From Rhodoferax sp. PAMC 29310 (lineage in GTDB: Bacteria; Pseudomonadota; Gammaproteobacteria; Burkholderiales; Burkholderiaceae_C), in NCBI RefSeq assembly GCF_017948265.1, contig NZ_CP072852.1, positions 930,001 to 994,000 of the forward strand: a stretch of DNA of 64,000 nt, in the 5' to 3' direction. Numbering within the stretch: position 1 is the first letter of the stretch; every line of letters starts with the position of its first letter. Of the stretch, positions 34,711 to 44,025 are shown piece after piece. The notes beneath the pieces were generated by a model. It did no database searches. It saw only the letters and a program-made list of their open reading frames with translations, and was not told the DNA's origin. Both the position numbers and the translations under genes were made by a program.

Positions 34711-35961
34711 ATGTCAATCGTAGAAATCAAAGTTCCCCAGCTCTCTGAATCCGTGGCTGAGGCCACCATGCTGCAATGGAAGAAGAAAGTTGGAGACACC
34801 GTTGAGATGGACGAGATCCTGATCGAAATTGAAACGGACAAAGTTGTTCTGGAAGTACCAGCACCGGCGGCTGGCGTGTTGTCCGAATTGCTGATGGGTG
34901 ACGGCAGTACCGTGACCGCTGAGCAGTTAATTGGCCGCATTAACACCGACGGCAAAGTGGCCGCACCCACGGCTGCGCCGGCTCAAGCCGCGCCTGCAGC
35001 AGCGACCGCCACCGTGGCCGCACCCCCCGCGACATCCAACAGCATGGCTGGCGTTGCAATGCCAGCGGCAGCCAAACTAATGGCGGACAACCATTTGGCA
35101 CCGGGTTCGGTCGCTGGAACAGGGAAAGACGGACGGGTCACAAAGGGCGATGTCCTGGCGTCCGTGGCTGCTCCTAAAGTTGCAGCGGCTCCTTCCGCGC
35201 CAGCCAAGGCTCCAGCTGCAATGTTGCCTCAGGTTGCAATGCCAGCAATGGCTTTGGGCGGCCGCCCTGAACAACGCGTGCCAATGACCCGTTTGCGTGC
35301 CCGGGTGGCTGAGCGTTTGCTGCAATCTCAGTCGACCAACGCGATTTTGACAACATTCAATGAGGTCAACATGGCGCCAGTCATGGAGATGCGCAAGCGT
35401 TTTCAGGAAAAGTTCGAGAAAGAGCATGGCGTGAAGATCGGCTTCATGAGTTTCTTCGTCAAAGCAGCAGTTCACGCGCTGAAGAAATTCCCTGTGTTGA
35501 ATGCTTCGGTTGATGGCAACGACATCGTCTACCACGGCTACTTTGATATTGGCATTGCCGTTGGTTCACCGCGCGGGCTGGTCGTGCCCATCTTGCGCAA
35601 TGCGGATCAAATGAGCTTTGCCGATATTGAGAAGAAGATTGCTGAATTCGGTGCCAAGGCGCGTGAAGGCAAGATGACCATGGACGACATGACGGGTGGC
35701 ACTTTCTCGATCAGCAACGGCGGAACCTTCGGATCAATGTTGTCGACTCCCATCATCAACCCGCCACAGTCGGCCATTTTGGGCGTGCACGCAACAAAAG
35801 ACCGTGCTGTTGTCGAAAATGGTCAGGTTGTTGTTCGTCCCATTAACTACCTGGCCATGAGCTACGACCACCGCATTATTGACGGTCGTGAAGCTGTTCT
35901 CGGCCTGGTGGCAATGAAAGAGGCGCTAGAAGATCCAGCCCGCCTGCTGTTCAACATCTAA
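34711..35961 (+). CDS. sucB: 2-oxoglutarate dehydrogenase E2, dihydrolipoyl succinyltransferase
   Basis: 416 residues. One lipoyl domain with lipoyl Lys44 in EIETDKVVLEV, an Ala/Pro-rich linker (about 85-110), an E3-binding domain (AAAKLMADNHLAPGSV and GRVTKGDVLA), a second Ala-rich linker, and the catalytic domain ending with SYDHRIIDGREAVLGLV, where His and Asp are catalytic. Transfers the succinyl group to CoA. 87 bp after sucA. Confidence 0.98.
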   Translation: MSIVEIKVPQLSESVAEATMLQWKKKVGDTVEMDEILIEIETDKVVLEVPAPAAGVLSELLMGDGSTVTAEQLIGRINTDGKVAAPTAAPAQAAPAAATATVAAPPATSNSMAGVAMPAAAKLMADNHLAPGSVAGTGKDGRVTKGDVLASVAAPKVAAAPSAPAKAPAAMLPQVAMPAMALGGRPEQRVPMTRLRARVAERLLQSQSTNAILTTFNEVNMAPVMEMRKRFQEKFEKEHGVKIGFMSFFVKAAVHALKKFPVLNASVDGNDIVYHGYFDIGIAVGSPRGLVVPILRNADQMSFADIEKKIAEFGAKAREGKMTMDDMTGGTFSISNGGTFGSMLSTPIINPPQSAILGVHATKDRAVVENGQVVVRPINYLAMSYDHRIIDGREAVLGLVAMKEALEDPARLLFNI

Positions 35962-35974
35962 GCCACGATCTGGC

Positions 35975-36026
35975 AAACCCACCCGTTTGGGCGGACAGGC
36001 CGTCCGCTCAGCCGGTGGGTTTTTTT
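35975..36026 (+). terminator. Terminator-like hairpin between E2 and E3 genes
   Basis: AAACCCACC (35975-35983) pairs with GGTGGGTTT (36014-36022), enclosing a second stem GCGGAC/GTCCGC, and runs into seven T. It stands inside an operon-like arrangement, 24 bp before the E3 start, so it may attenuate read-through into lpd. Confidence 0.8.
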
Positions 36027-36049
36027 CCAACTGTAAAACTGGAGTTCTC

Positions 36050-37477
36050 ATGAGCAAACAATTTGATGTGATCGTCATTGGTGGCGGTCCTGGTGGCTAC
36101 ATTGCCGCCATTCGCGCAGCACAACTGGGCATGAGTGTGGCCTGCATTGATGAGTGGAAGAACGCAAAGGGTGGTCCCGCGCCTGGCGGCACTTGCACCA
36201 ATGTGGGTTGCATTCCCAGCAAAGCCTTACTGCAGTCATCTGAGCACTTTGACCATGCCAACCATCACTTCGCCGATCATGGGATCGCGGTCAAAGGTGT
36301 GAGCATGGATGTGGCCAAAATGGTCGCCCGCAAGGACACTGTCGTCAAACAAAATAATGACGGCATTCTCTACCTGCTAAAGAAGAATAAAGTCAGCTTT
36401 TTCCATGGTCGTGGCTCCTTTATAAAGGCCGTTGACGGTGGCTACGAGCTCAACGTTGCGGGCACAGCCCAAGAGACATTGATGGGCAAGCAAATCATTG
36501 TGGCGACCGGCTCCAACGCACGGGCCTTGCCCGGAACACCGTTTGATGAGGAATTGATCCTCTCCAACGACGGTGCATTGCGCATCGGCGCCGTACCCAA
36601 GAAACTTGGCCTGATTGGGTCCGGCGTTATCGGACTGGAAATGGGGTCAGTCTGGCGCCGCCTGGGCTCAGAGGTGACAATTCTGGAAGGCTTGCCCACC
36701 TTTTTGGGCGCCGTGGACGAGCAAATCGCCAAAGAAGCGCATAAGGCGTTTATTAAACAAGGCCTTAAGGTCGAGCTCGGTGTGAAGGTTGGAGAAATCA
36801 AAACCGGCAAGAAGGGCGTCAGTGTCGCGTGGACCAACGCCAAGGGTGAAGCCCAGACGTTGGATGTCGACAAGCTGATTATTTCTATTGGTCGCGTCCC
36901 CAATACGATTGGCCTCAATACCGAGAGTGTCGGCCTGCAGTTGGATGAGCGCGGCGCGATTGTGGTGGACGAAGAATGCCGCACCAATTTGGCCGGTGTA
37001 TGGGCCGTTGGTGACGTGGTTCGCGGTCCAATGCTTGCCCACAAGGCTGAGGAGGAGGGCGTAGCCGTTGCAGAGCGCATTGCCGGTCAGCATGGTCACG
37101 TTAACTTCAACACCATTCCCTGGGTCATTTACACCAGCCCTGAAATTGCCTGGGTCGGCCAGACTGAGCAGCAACTCAAAGCAGAGGGTCGGGCCTACAA
37201 GGCGGGAACCTTCCCGTTCCTGGCCAATGGTCGTGCGCGCGCTTTGGGTGACACAACAGGTATGGTCAAGATGCTGGCAGATGCCACTACTGATGAAATT
37301 CTTGGCGTTCACATCGTCGGACCGATGGCCAGTGAGTTGATTGCTGAGTGTGTCATGGCGATGGAGTTCCGGGCGAGCAGCGAAGACCTAGCCCGCATTT
37401 GCCATGCCCATCCGTCGCTGAGTGAGGCGACCAAAGAAGCTGCACTCGCCGTGGACAAGCGGACATTGAATTTCTAA
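36050..37477 (+). CDS. lpdA: Dihydrolipoyl dehydrogenase (E3)
   Basis: 475 residues. FAD site VIVIGGGPGGYIAAIRAAQL, redox disulfide GGTCTNVGCIPSKALL, NAD site LGLIGSGVIGLEMGSVWRRL, FAD second contact GVWAVGDVVRGPMLAHKAEEEG, and C-terminal CHAHPSLSEATKEAAL with the catalytic His-Glu pair. Regenerates lipoamide for the 2-oxoglutarate complex and possibly others. I chose the ATG at 36050 (MSKQFDVIVIG, GGAG upstream); the open frame to 35987 runs through the terminator. Confidence 0.98.
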   Translation: MSKQFDVIVIGGGPGGYIAAIRAAQLGMSVACIDEWKNAKGGPAPGGTCTNVGCIPSKALLQSSEHFDHANHHFADHGIAVKGVSMDVAKMVARKDTVVKQNNDGILYLLKKNKVSFFHGRGSFIKAVDGGYELNVAGTAQETLMGKQIIVATGSNARALPGTPFDEELILSNDGALRIGAVPKKLGLIGSGVIGLEMGSVWRRLGSEVTILEGLPTFLGAVDEQIAKEAHKAFIKQGLKVELGVKVGEIKTGKKGVSVAWTNAKGEAQTLDVDKLIISIGRVPNTIGLNTESVGLQLDERGAIVVDEECRTNLAGVWAVGDVVRGPMLAHKAEEEGVAVAERIAGQHGHVNFNTIPWVIYTSPEIAWVGQTEQQLKAEGRAYKAGTFPFLANGRARALGDTTGMVKMLADATTDEILGVHIVGPMASELIAECVMAMEFRASSEDLARICHAHPSLSEATKEAALAVDKRTLNF

Positions 37478-37483
37478 ACTTTT

Positions 37484-37506
37484 CGTGGCAGGCACCGCCT
37501 GCCACG
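37484..37506 (+). promoter_or_regulatory. Perfect 10-bp hairpin between lpdA and zapE
   Basis: CGTGGCAGGC-ACC-GCCTGCCACG, followed by GCCGATC and no T run. Very stable with a 3-nt loop; more likely an mRNA-end or processing element than a classical terminator. Confidence 0.55.
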
Positions 37507-37516
37507 GCCGATCTTC

Positions 37517-38614
37517 ATGACCGTCACCGAGATATACCACGCCGAGTTAAAGTTGAAGGGTTACGTCAGCGACCCTGCCCAGCTGCGAGCGATTGAGGCG
37601 TTGGAACGTTGCGCCAATGAGTGGAGCGCGTTCAAAGAGAAGCGTTCAAGTGCATTAAAAAAGCTAATCAATCGGCCCGATATCCCTCGCGGCGTCTATA
37701 TGTTCGGCGGGGTAGGGCGAGGTAAAAGCTTTTTGATGGACTGCTTCTTCAATGCCGTTCCACTCAAGCGGAAAACGCGGTTGCACTTTCACGAGTTCAT
37801 GCGAGAGGTGCATCGGGAGCTGACCGTCCTTCAGGGCACAGCGAATCCACTGGACATGCTGGCCAAGCAAATCGCAAAGAAATACCGGCTGATTTGTTTT
37901 GACGAGTTTCACGTCGCAGACATTACGGATGCAATGATCCTGCACCGGTTGTTAGCCGCACTGTTTGAAAACGGTGTCGGGTTGGTGACAACCTCAAACT
38001 TCAAACCGAATGACCTGTACCCGAACGGCATGCATCGTGACCGCATCATGCCTGCCATTGCTTTGCTCAACAACAATTTGGAAGTCATCAATGTTGACAA
38101 TGGCACTGATTACCGCTGCCAGACTCTTCAGCAGTTGAATCTGTATCACGTGCCACTTGGTGCCAAGGCTGATGCCGAAATGAGCAAGGCCTTTGATCGT
38201 CTAGCGGAGACGCATGACGAGGAGCCGGTGTTGAAAATTGAGTCTCGCCAGATTGTCGCCCGACGAAAAGCGGGAGGCATGGTCTGGTTTGATTTCAAGG
38301 TCCTGTGTGGCGGACCCAGGTCACAAAATGACTACTTGGAAATCGCGAGCCAATTTCACACTATTTTTCTAAGTGACGTACCGCAGATGCCCATGCGAAT
38401 GTCCTCGGAGGCTCGTCGTTTTACTTGGTTGATTGATGTGCTCTACGACCGGCGGGTGAAGCTGATTGTCTCTGCTGAGGTCACCGCTGAATCCCTTTAC
38501 ACAGAGGGTCCGTTGGCACATGAATTTCCGAGAACAGTTTCCAGATTGAATGAAATGCAGTCGGCCGAATTTCTTGCGCTGGAGCGTCGACTGGTTGATA
38601 CCCGCCTGACCTGA
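37517..38614 (+). CDS. zapE: Cell division ATPase ZapE (AFG1-like)
   Basis: 365 residues. Walker A MFGGVGRGKSFLMDCFF, Walker B RLICFDEFHVADITDAMIL, sensor region GLVTTSNFKPNDLYPNG, and the C-terminal RRFTWLIDVLYDRRVKLIVSA pattern define the AFG1/ZapE family, which acts at the division ring. Full length. 39 bp after lpdA, with the hairpin in between. Confidence 0.95.
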   Translation: MTVTEIYHAELKLKGYVSDPAQLRAIEALERCANEWSAFKEKRSSALKKLINRPDIPRGVYMFGGVGRGKSFLMDCFFNAVPLKRKTRLHFHEFMREVHRELTVLQGTANPLDMLAKQIAKKYRLICFDEFHVADITDAMILHRLLAALFENGVGLVTTSNFKPNDLYPNGMHRDRIMPAIALLNNNLEVINVDNGTDYRCQTLQQLNLYHVPLGAKADAEMSKAFDRLAETHDEEPVLKIESRQIVARRKAGGMVWFDFKVLCGGPRSQNDYLEIASQFHTIFLSDVPQMPMRMSSEARRFTWLIDVLYDRRVKLIVSAEVTAESLYTEGPLAHEFPRTVSRLNEMQSAEFLALERRLVDTRLT

Positions 38615-38719
38615 GTCGATCGATCCGAGTGAGCTATACAGCTAAGGCAACGACCCAGAATTCCCGGCCATTGAAGTACCGTTGCAGGGAATGTCTGTCG
38701 TCAACGGTTGGCAAAGCCG

Positions 38720-39487
38720 TTATGGCGCGACTTCCAGTGGCTCGACCTTCACAATTACCAATGACAGATTGTCGCCCGTACCGCGCGCACGCTCCCTTGC
38801 CTTTTCGATCAGGAATTCACTGGCCTCTCTGGCGGAAAGGGTCGACAGAATTGACCCTATCTCAGCGGTCGTGAAGTAATGCCAGATGCCGTCGCTGCAA
38901 GCCATCAAGGTGTCACCCACTTCAACTTTGGAAATGCAATGAAATTCGACGGGCGGGTCACTTTCAGTGCCAAGGCAACCCATCAGGATATTGGACTGCG
39001 GATGGAAATTGGCTTGATCTTCAGTCAACTCACCCCTGGTCATCAAGGCCTGAACATAGGAGTGATCCATCGTTCGCTTGATGAATTTATCGCCACGGAA
39101 ATGATAAATTCTGGAGTCCCCGGCATGGGCCCAATGACAATCTCCACCGGCGTTGATCAGAAATGCAGCCACTGTGCTGTGGGGCTCCTCTTCAGAGGAA
39201 ATCGCCGTTAACTTAATCACGGTATGAGCCTCCTGGATGAGCTGCATCAGAGTTTCCTCAGACTCATCGCGTCGCGGGTCGTATCGCTCAAACAGTTGTT
39301 TGGCGGTCATCATCACCTGATCCGACGCCTTTCTCCCTCCGCTTCTACCACCCATTCCGTCAGCCAAAATTGCGAGAATGCAGCCGCTCACCCGCGCATG
39401 GCTGAGCAGAATCACTTGGTCTTGCTGATAGTCCCGATCGCCTCTATGAATGCCAGTTGAGGCACTTAATTTGTAGCCATTAGTCAT
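38720..39487 (-). CDS. PP2C-type protein serine/threonine phosphatase
   Basis: 255 residues. Metal-binding motifs RGDRDYQQDQ, ILADGMGGRSGGRKAS, HAGDSRIYHF, LMACSDGIWHYF and GTGDNLSLVIV follow the PPM/PP2C order. Cytosolic manganese-dependent phosphatase; no kinase gene nearby, so its target is unknown. Convergent with zapE; starts 49 bp before the bamD stop on the same strand side and may share its transcript. Confidence 0.92.
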   Translation of the reverse strand: MTNGYKLSASTGIHRGDRDYQQDQVILLSHARVSGCILAILADGMGGRSGGRKASDQVMMTAKQLFERYDPRRDESEETLMQLIQEAHTVIKLTAISSEEEPHSTVAAFLINAGGDCHWAHAGDSRIYHFRGDKFIKRTMDHSYVQALMTRGELTEDQANFHPQSNILMGCLGTESDPPVEFHCISKVEVGDTLMACSDGIWHYFTTAEIGSILSTLSAREASEFLIEKARERARGTGDNLSLVIVKVEPLEVAP

Positions 39488-39536
39488 GTTTGTGGAGCAA
39501 GGGTGGAGGATTGACGCAATGACCGAATTAGGTCAA

Positions 39537-40343
39537 TTACCAAACCTTCCACCAAGGATCTGAGTCCCCTTTGAATCCCCGTGTGAGGAACGCAGAATTT
39601 GGATAGTTCGTCACCAACACGCGTTTCGCGTCATCCCGAAGTTGGTTCATCCCTAGCGCATCGTAAGACTGAGTCAAAATGTACAAGGCTTCTTCGACAG
39701 CCGGAACACCCTGGTAGTCCGCCAATGCGATTTGTGCACGGTTGATCGCTGCCACGTGCGCGCCACGCAAATAATAGTATTTGGCGACATGGACCTCGTA
39801 TTGAGCCAAGGAGTTGACGATATGTGTCATACGCTGGCCGGCATCAGGGGTATATCGAGAGTCAGGGAAACGGGTCACCAACTCCTTGAAGGCCGAAAAC
39901 GACTCTTTTGCAGCTTTCTGATCGCGTTCAGACAAGTCTTGCCGTGTGATCGCCGAGAACATACCCAGATCGTCATTGAAGTTGATAATGCCCTTTAAGT
40001 AAAGTGCGTAATCAATTGCAGGGCTGGCAGGATGCAGCTTCAGAAATCGATCCAATGTCGCAAGGGCTTGGGCACTTTCTCCCGCTTTAAAATTGGCATA
40101 TGCCTTGTCGAGTTGGGCCTGCTGCGCAAGAGGGGTCCCTGCAGCGCGGCCTTCCAACTTTTCAAACAGCAACACGGCTTTGTCGTAGGCTCCTGCGTTT
40201 AGCTCGTCTTTCGCCTCAGCATAAATTTTATTGGGGCTCCAACCCGCTGTTTTGTCTTCCACAGTGGAGGCGCAGCCGGCGAATAGCAGGACTGAGCCTG
40301 TAAATGCCAAAGTGCATACAACGGATAATTTGGCTCTAAGCAT
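39537..40343 (-). CDS. bamD: Outer-membrane assembly lipoprotein BamD
   Basis: 268 residues. Signal peptide and lipobox (GSVLLFAGCAST) make it an outer-membrane lipoprotein; TPR repeats follow (AKDELNAGAYDKAVLLFEKL; PDSRYTPDAGQRMTHIVNSL; YYYLRGAHVAAINRAQIAL). Essential partner of BamA in folding outer-membrane proteins. Its start codon is only 14 bp from that of the divergent rluD. Confidence 0.96.
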   Translation of the reverse strand: MLRAKLSVVCTLAFTGSVLLFAGCASTVEDKTAGWSPNKIYAEAKDELNAGAYDKAVLLFEKLEGRAAGTPLAQQAQLDKAYANFKAGESAQALATLDRFLKLHPASPAIDYALYLKGIINFNDDLGMFSAITRQDLSERDQKAAKESFSAFKELVTRFPDSRYTPDAGQRMTHIVNSLAQYEVHVAKYYYLRGAHVAAINRAQIALADYQGVPAVEEALYILTQSYDALGMNQLRDDAKRVLVTNYPNSAFLTRGFKGDSDPWWKVW

Positions 40344-40357
40344 GTAGGACTACTTTC

Positions 40358-41380
40358 GTGAACAATAGCGACAGAATTATATCGACCGGCCTCGCCCCCG
40401 AGAATTCGGACGACACAGCTGAGATGGACGCGGAGTGCGAACTTCGTCAACTGACCATTTCCGAGAAATATCACACCGAACGACTTGATCGGGCGCTGGC
40501 TGAACTGGTCCCTGAGTTTTCGCGGAGCTACCTTCAGCAACTCATAGACCTGTCAGGGGTAACTGTCAATGGCGCAGTCATTCGCAAGGCCTCCGCCCGG
40601 GTTAAAGCCGGCGATGTGGCCCGCGTTGAATTGCGCCCAACGCCCCAGAGCCAAGCATTCAAACCAGAGGCTATTGCTTTGGCGGTCGTTTATCAAGACG
40701 ACCATTTGATGGTAATTGACAAACCAGCCGGCTTGGTGGTTCACCCCGCCCCCGGCAACTGGAGTGGAACGCTGCTAAACGGATTGTTGGCACATGACAA
40801 AAAGGCCATGGATCTCCCTAGGGCCGGCATTGTTCACCGATTGGACAAGGACACCAGCGGCCTCATGGTCGTCGCCCGAAACCGCGCCACGATGGATCTA
40901 TTGGTTCAATTAATCGCGGCGAGAGATGTGAGTCGGCAGTATTTGGCGATAGGCCTGCACTTATGGAAAGCTAAATCGTGTTGCGACGTTGACGCGCCAG
41001 TGGGCAGGGATCCTCGAAATCGATTGCGTATGGCTGTGGTGGATTTGGAAAAAAATCAAGGCAAACATGCCAAAACTTCTATTGAGTTGTTAGACCAAGG
41101 AGAAGGGTGCAGCCTTGTACGTTGCACGCTACACACCGGCAGAACTCATCAGATCCGGGTCCACATGGCCCACGTGGGGCATCCGCTGGTCGCCGACGAG
41201 GCCTATGGGGGCATCAAGAAGGCGGGCATGCAGCGTCAGGCACTTCACGCTTTTCGACTAGCGTTTCCCCATCCCGTGACAGGCGCGATGATGAAGTTCG
41301 AGTCCGCCCCCCCGCAAGATTTCTGCCATGCCCTGAATTTACTGGGACTTAGCTACAATACGCCACATAGCGAAATATGA
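40358..41380 (+). CDS. rluD: 23S rRNA pseudouridine synthase RluD
   Basis: 340 residues. S4 RNA-binding domain (RLDRALAELVPEFSRSYLQQ and VRVELRPTP-like end of domain) then the catalytic domain with Asp in GIVHRLDKDTSGLMVVARN, and RTHQIRVHMAHVGHPLVADE. Modifies helix 69 of 23S rRNA. GTG start at 40358 is uncertain: the first 22 residues are acidic and variable, and the bamD promoter seems to lie in them; the ATG at 40424 (MDAECELRQL) is an alternative. Confidence 0.93.
   Translation: MNNSDRIISTGLAPENSDDTAEMDAECELRQLTISEKYHTERLDRALAELVPEFSRSYLQQLIDLSGVTVNGAVIRKASARVKAGDVARVELRPTPQSQAFKPEAIALAVVYQDDHLMVIDKPAGLVVHPAPGNWSGTLLNGLLAHDKKAMDLPRAGIVHRLDKDTSGLMVVARNRATMDLLVQLIAARDVSRQYLAIGLHLWKAKSCCDVDAPVGRDPRNRLRMAVVDLEKNQGKHAKTSIELLDQGEGCSLVRCTLHTGRTHQIRVHMAHVGHPLVADEAYGGIKKAGMQRQALHAFRLAFPHPVTGAMMKFESAPPQDFCHALNLLGLSYNTPHSEI
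40376..40381 (-). promoter_or_regulatory. Perfect -10 hexamer likely serving bamD
   Basis: TATAAT on the minus strand, 33 bp before the bamD start; the -35 region 17 nt further is poor. It lies inside the first codons of the annotated rluD frame. Confidence 0.4.
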
Positions 41381-41507
41381 TGTCTACGCGGCACTCAACG
41401 TTATTTGCGCCATAGATTCTTAAATCTCCCACTGCGCCTCACTGTTTGCCCCAATAGTTGTTGATTGCTTTTGTACCGGTCCGGTGCAATTACTGGAACA
41501 GAAAACC

Positions 41508-42218
41508 ATGAATTCGACGGATGCAAAACGTATCCTTGAAACTGCTTTGATTTGCTCCCCTCAGGCCCTGCAATTGCGAGAGTTAAGGGCGCTTTTTGAC
41601 GACAGCGTAAGCATTGACTCTCTAAAACTGCTGATGCTACAGCTGCAGTCTGAGTGGACTGGGCGAGGAGTCGAGTTAGTGAGCGTTGCCAGTGGCTGGC
41701 GGTTTCAAAGTAAATCCGATATGAAGGGATACCTTGATCGCCTGTACCCAGAGAAGCCGCCTCGCTACACGCGAGCTACGTTGGAGACTCTTGCAATCAT
41801 TGCCTATCGTCAACCGGTCACTCGCGGTGACATAGAGGATATTCGAGGCGTTACCGTGAATTCATTGCTGCTTAAGCAGCTCGAAGATCGGGGTTGGGTT
41901 GAGACCATCGGCTATCGGGATACGGTTGGTCGGCCGGCGCTTTTTGCGACGACCAAGCAGTTTTTGGATGATCTGGGTTTGACTGCGCTGGATGAATTGC
42001 CGCTACTTGAATTTCCTTCACAACAGGCTGAGTTTCTCGAGCGAACTAGCGCTGATACTGGCCTGGGTCAAGTACAAATTGACATTCAAGATGACGCTGA
42101 TTTGCCCCTGCAGGGGCTGGATGGTCAGGCCGAGAGTAGCGAAGGTGGAGAGGTTGAGTCCCTTCAATCTACCTCAGAGTCAGAAATAATTATTTTGAAC
42201 GGAAAAAATCATGAGTGA
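41508..42218 (+). CDS. scpB: Segregation and condensation protein ScpB
   Basis: About 236 residues. Two winged-helix domains: [20 protein letters not shown] and the hallmark [20 protein letters not shown] with [20 protein letters not shown], followed by an acidic, poorly conserved C-terminal tail of about 55 residues. Works with Smc and ScpA in chromosome condensation; scpA is not adjacent. ATG at 41508 preferred to GTG at 41484. Ends overlapping rluB by 8 nt. Confidence 0.94.
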   Translation: MNSTDAKRILETALICSPQALQLRELRALFDDSVSIDSLKLLMLQLQSEWTGRGVELVSVASGWRFQSKSDMKGYLDRLYPEKPPRYTRATLETLAIIAYRQPVTRGDIEDIRGVTVNSLLLKQLEDRGWVETIGYRDTVGRPALFATTKQFLDDLGLTALDELPLLEFPSQQAEFLERTSADTGLGQVQIDIQDDADLPLQGLDGQAESSEGGEVESLQSTSESEIIILNGKNHE

Positions 42219-43482
42219 AAACCCCATGGATACAAACGAAGAATTCAACCAGGGGTTGAATACAGAAGAAAGCAAGTTAGATCAGGTAACACAGCCTCCC
42301 GTAAACCCATCAATTCCTGAAAACCGGTTTGCGGACGTGATTTCTGGGCAATTTGATGCTGACGAAGACACGGCAGAAGTCGCACCACTCAAGCGAGTGT
42401 TGCTGCCTCAAGCCGAGTCACCGAAACTCCACAAAGTGCTGGCGCAAGCTGGCATGGGCTCACGTCTTGAAATGGAGCAATTGATTCTCGAGGGCCGAAT
42501 CACCGTCAACAATGAGCCAGCCCATGTGGGCCAACGAATTCAATTCGGCGACCATGTCAAGGTCAATGGCAAGCCCATTCGATTTCGTATTGACCCGCCA
42601 CCTCCACGGGTGATTGCGTATCACAAGCCAGCAGGTGAAGTAGTTACTCACGACGACCCACAAAACAGGCCGACAGTTTTTCGACGCCTGCCCAAGTTGT
42701 ACCAAGGCAAATGGCAGTCCGTCGGGCGACTGGATTTGAATACGGAGGGGTTGCTGCTTTTTACCAGCTCTGGTGAGTTGGCCAACAATTTGATGCATCC
42801 TCGATTTGGTTTGGAGCGTGAATATGCCGTCCGAGTGCTTGGTGCGCTGAACAAGGAAGAGAGGCAGAAATTGCTTGCAGGAGTTCAATTGGATGACGGG
42901 TTAGCGCAGTTTGGCTCAATCGAAGATGGAGGTGGTGAGGGCGCCAATTGCTGGTACCGAGTCACCATTTCCGAGGGGAGAAACCGCGAGGTTCGGCGTA
43001 TGTTTGAGGCAGTCGGGCACGCTGTTAGCCGCTTAATTCGAATTCGATATGGGGCAATGGTTTTGCCAAAAGGCCTGAAGCGCGGGGCGTGGATGGAGTT
43101 GGATGACAATGATATTCAAGGATTGGTCAAGGTGGCTGGCGTAATCAAGCCTCAACCAATTGACGGTCAACCGACTCGTGGAGGGCGAGGCGATTCGTCC
43201 AGTCGCCGCAGAGGAGTGAGGGGGAGCGGTCCCCGCAGTTCTGGCAGAGGTCTGCGCAGCAATGGCGACGCTGGGTCCGATCAAAAATCACCGGCCGGTT
43301 CGGACCGAGGTCGCAGCGGACGCGCTCCTTCGGGTGGACAAAATGCAGGCTCTAGCCAACCAGATCCTATGAAGACGGCATTTGGTTACATTGGTGCTGA
43401 TAGCTTCACCAAGCAGCGGAGCAACCAACTGCCCGGCCGAGGAAAAGGTGGGCCGCGCCGCGGTGGTCGCGGAGGGGCCTAA
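42211..43482 (+). CDS. rluB: 23S rRNA pseudouridine synthase RluB with RG-rich tail
   Basis: 423 residues. Acidic N-terminal lead (about 70), S4 domain ([20 protein letters not shown]), catalytic Asp in [20 protein letters not shown], and [20 protein letters not shown]. The last 110 or so residues are low-complexity Gly/Arg/Ser ([27 protein letters not shown]), a type of tail that can bind RNA. Overlaps scpB, so the two are co-translated. Confidence 0.94.
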   Translation: MSENPMDTNEEFNQGLNTEESKLDQVTQPPVNPSIPENRFADVISGQFDADEDTAEVAPLKRVLLPQAESPKLHKVLAQAGMGSRLEMEQLILEGRITVNNEPAHVGQRIQFGDHVKVNGKPIRFRIDPPPPRVIAYHKPAGEVVTHDDPQNRPTVFRRLPKLYQGKWQSVGRLDLNTEGLLLFTSSGELANNLMHPRFGLEREYAVRVLGALNKEERQKLLAGVQLDDGLAQFGSIEDGGGEGANCWYRVTISEGRNREVRRMFEAVGHAVSRLIRIRYGAMVLPKGLKRGAWMELDDNDIQGLVKVAGVIKPQPIDGQPTRGGRGDSSSRRRGVRGSGPRSSGRGLRSNGDAGSDQKSPAGSDRGRSGRAPSGGQNAGSSQPDPMKTAFGYIGADSFTKQRSNQLPGRGKGGPRRGGRGGA

Positions 43483-43593
43483 CCTATATCGGGTGGCGCC
43501 AGTTGACTTTTCGAAAAATCGATCTCTCTTGGCGTTAAACTAGTGAGCTTTGCCCAATGGGTAATAATTATTTATTGTTGATCTGGAAAAAAT

Positions 43594-44019
43594 ATGACTA
43601 TCGAACGCACTCTTTCTATCATCAAACCTGATGCAGTTGCCAAAAACGTAATCGGCCAAATTTATGCGCGCTTTGAAGCCGCTGGCCTGAAAGTTATTGC
43701 TGCACGCATGGCCCATCTTTCGCGCGGCGAGGCAGAAGCCTTTTACGGCGTTCATAAAGAGCGTCCTTTCTTCAAGGATCTGGTTGAGTTCATGATCTCG
43801 GGTCCTGTCATGATTCAGGCGCTCGAAGGTGAAAACGCCATCCTGAAAAACCGCGACTTAATGGGTGCAACAGATCCGAAGAAGGCAGCCCCAGGCACCA
43901 TTCGCGCCGATTTCGCCGACAGCATTGATGCCAATGCCGTTCATGGCTCTGATGCAGCTGAGACCGCTGCTGCTGAAATCGCCTTCTTCTTTGCTGGCAT
44001 GAACGTTTACGGCCAATAA
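43594..44019 (+). CDS. ndk: Nucleoside diphosphate kinase
   Basis: 141 residues. Balances NTP pools through a phospho-His intermediate: active-site His in [14 protein letters not shown]-terminal [20 protein letters not shown] and [18 protein letters not shown] are family signatures. Only 6 nt separate it from rlmN. Weakly AT-rich leader upstream from rluB; no clear promoter. Confidence 0.98.
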   Translation: MTIERTLSIIKPDAVAKNVIGQIYARFEAAGLKVIAARMAHLSRGEAEAFYGVHKERPFFKDLVEFMISGPVMIQALEGENAILKNRDLMGATDPKKAAPGTIRADFADSIDANAVHGSDAAETAAAEIAFFFAGMNVYGQ

Positions 44020-44025
44020 AACTTG

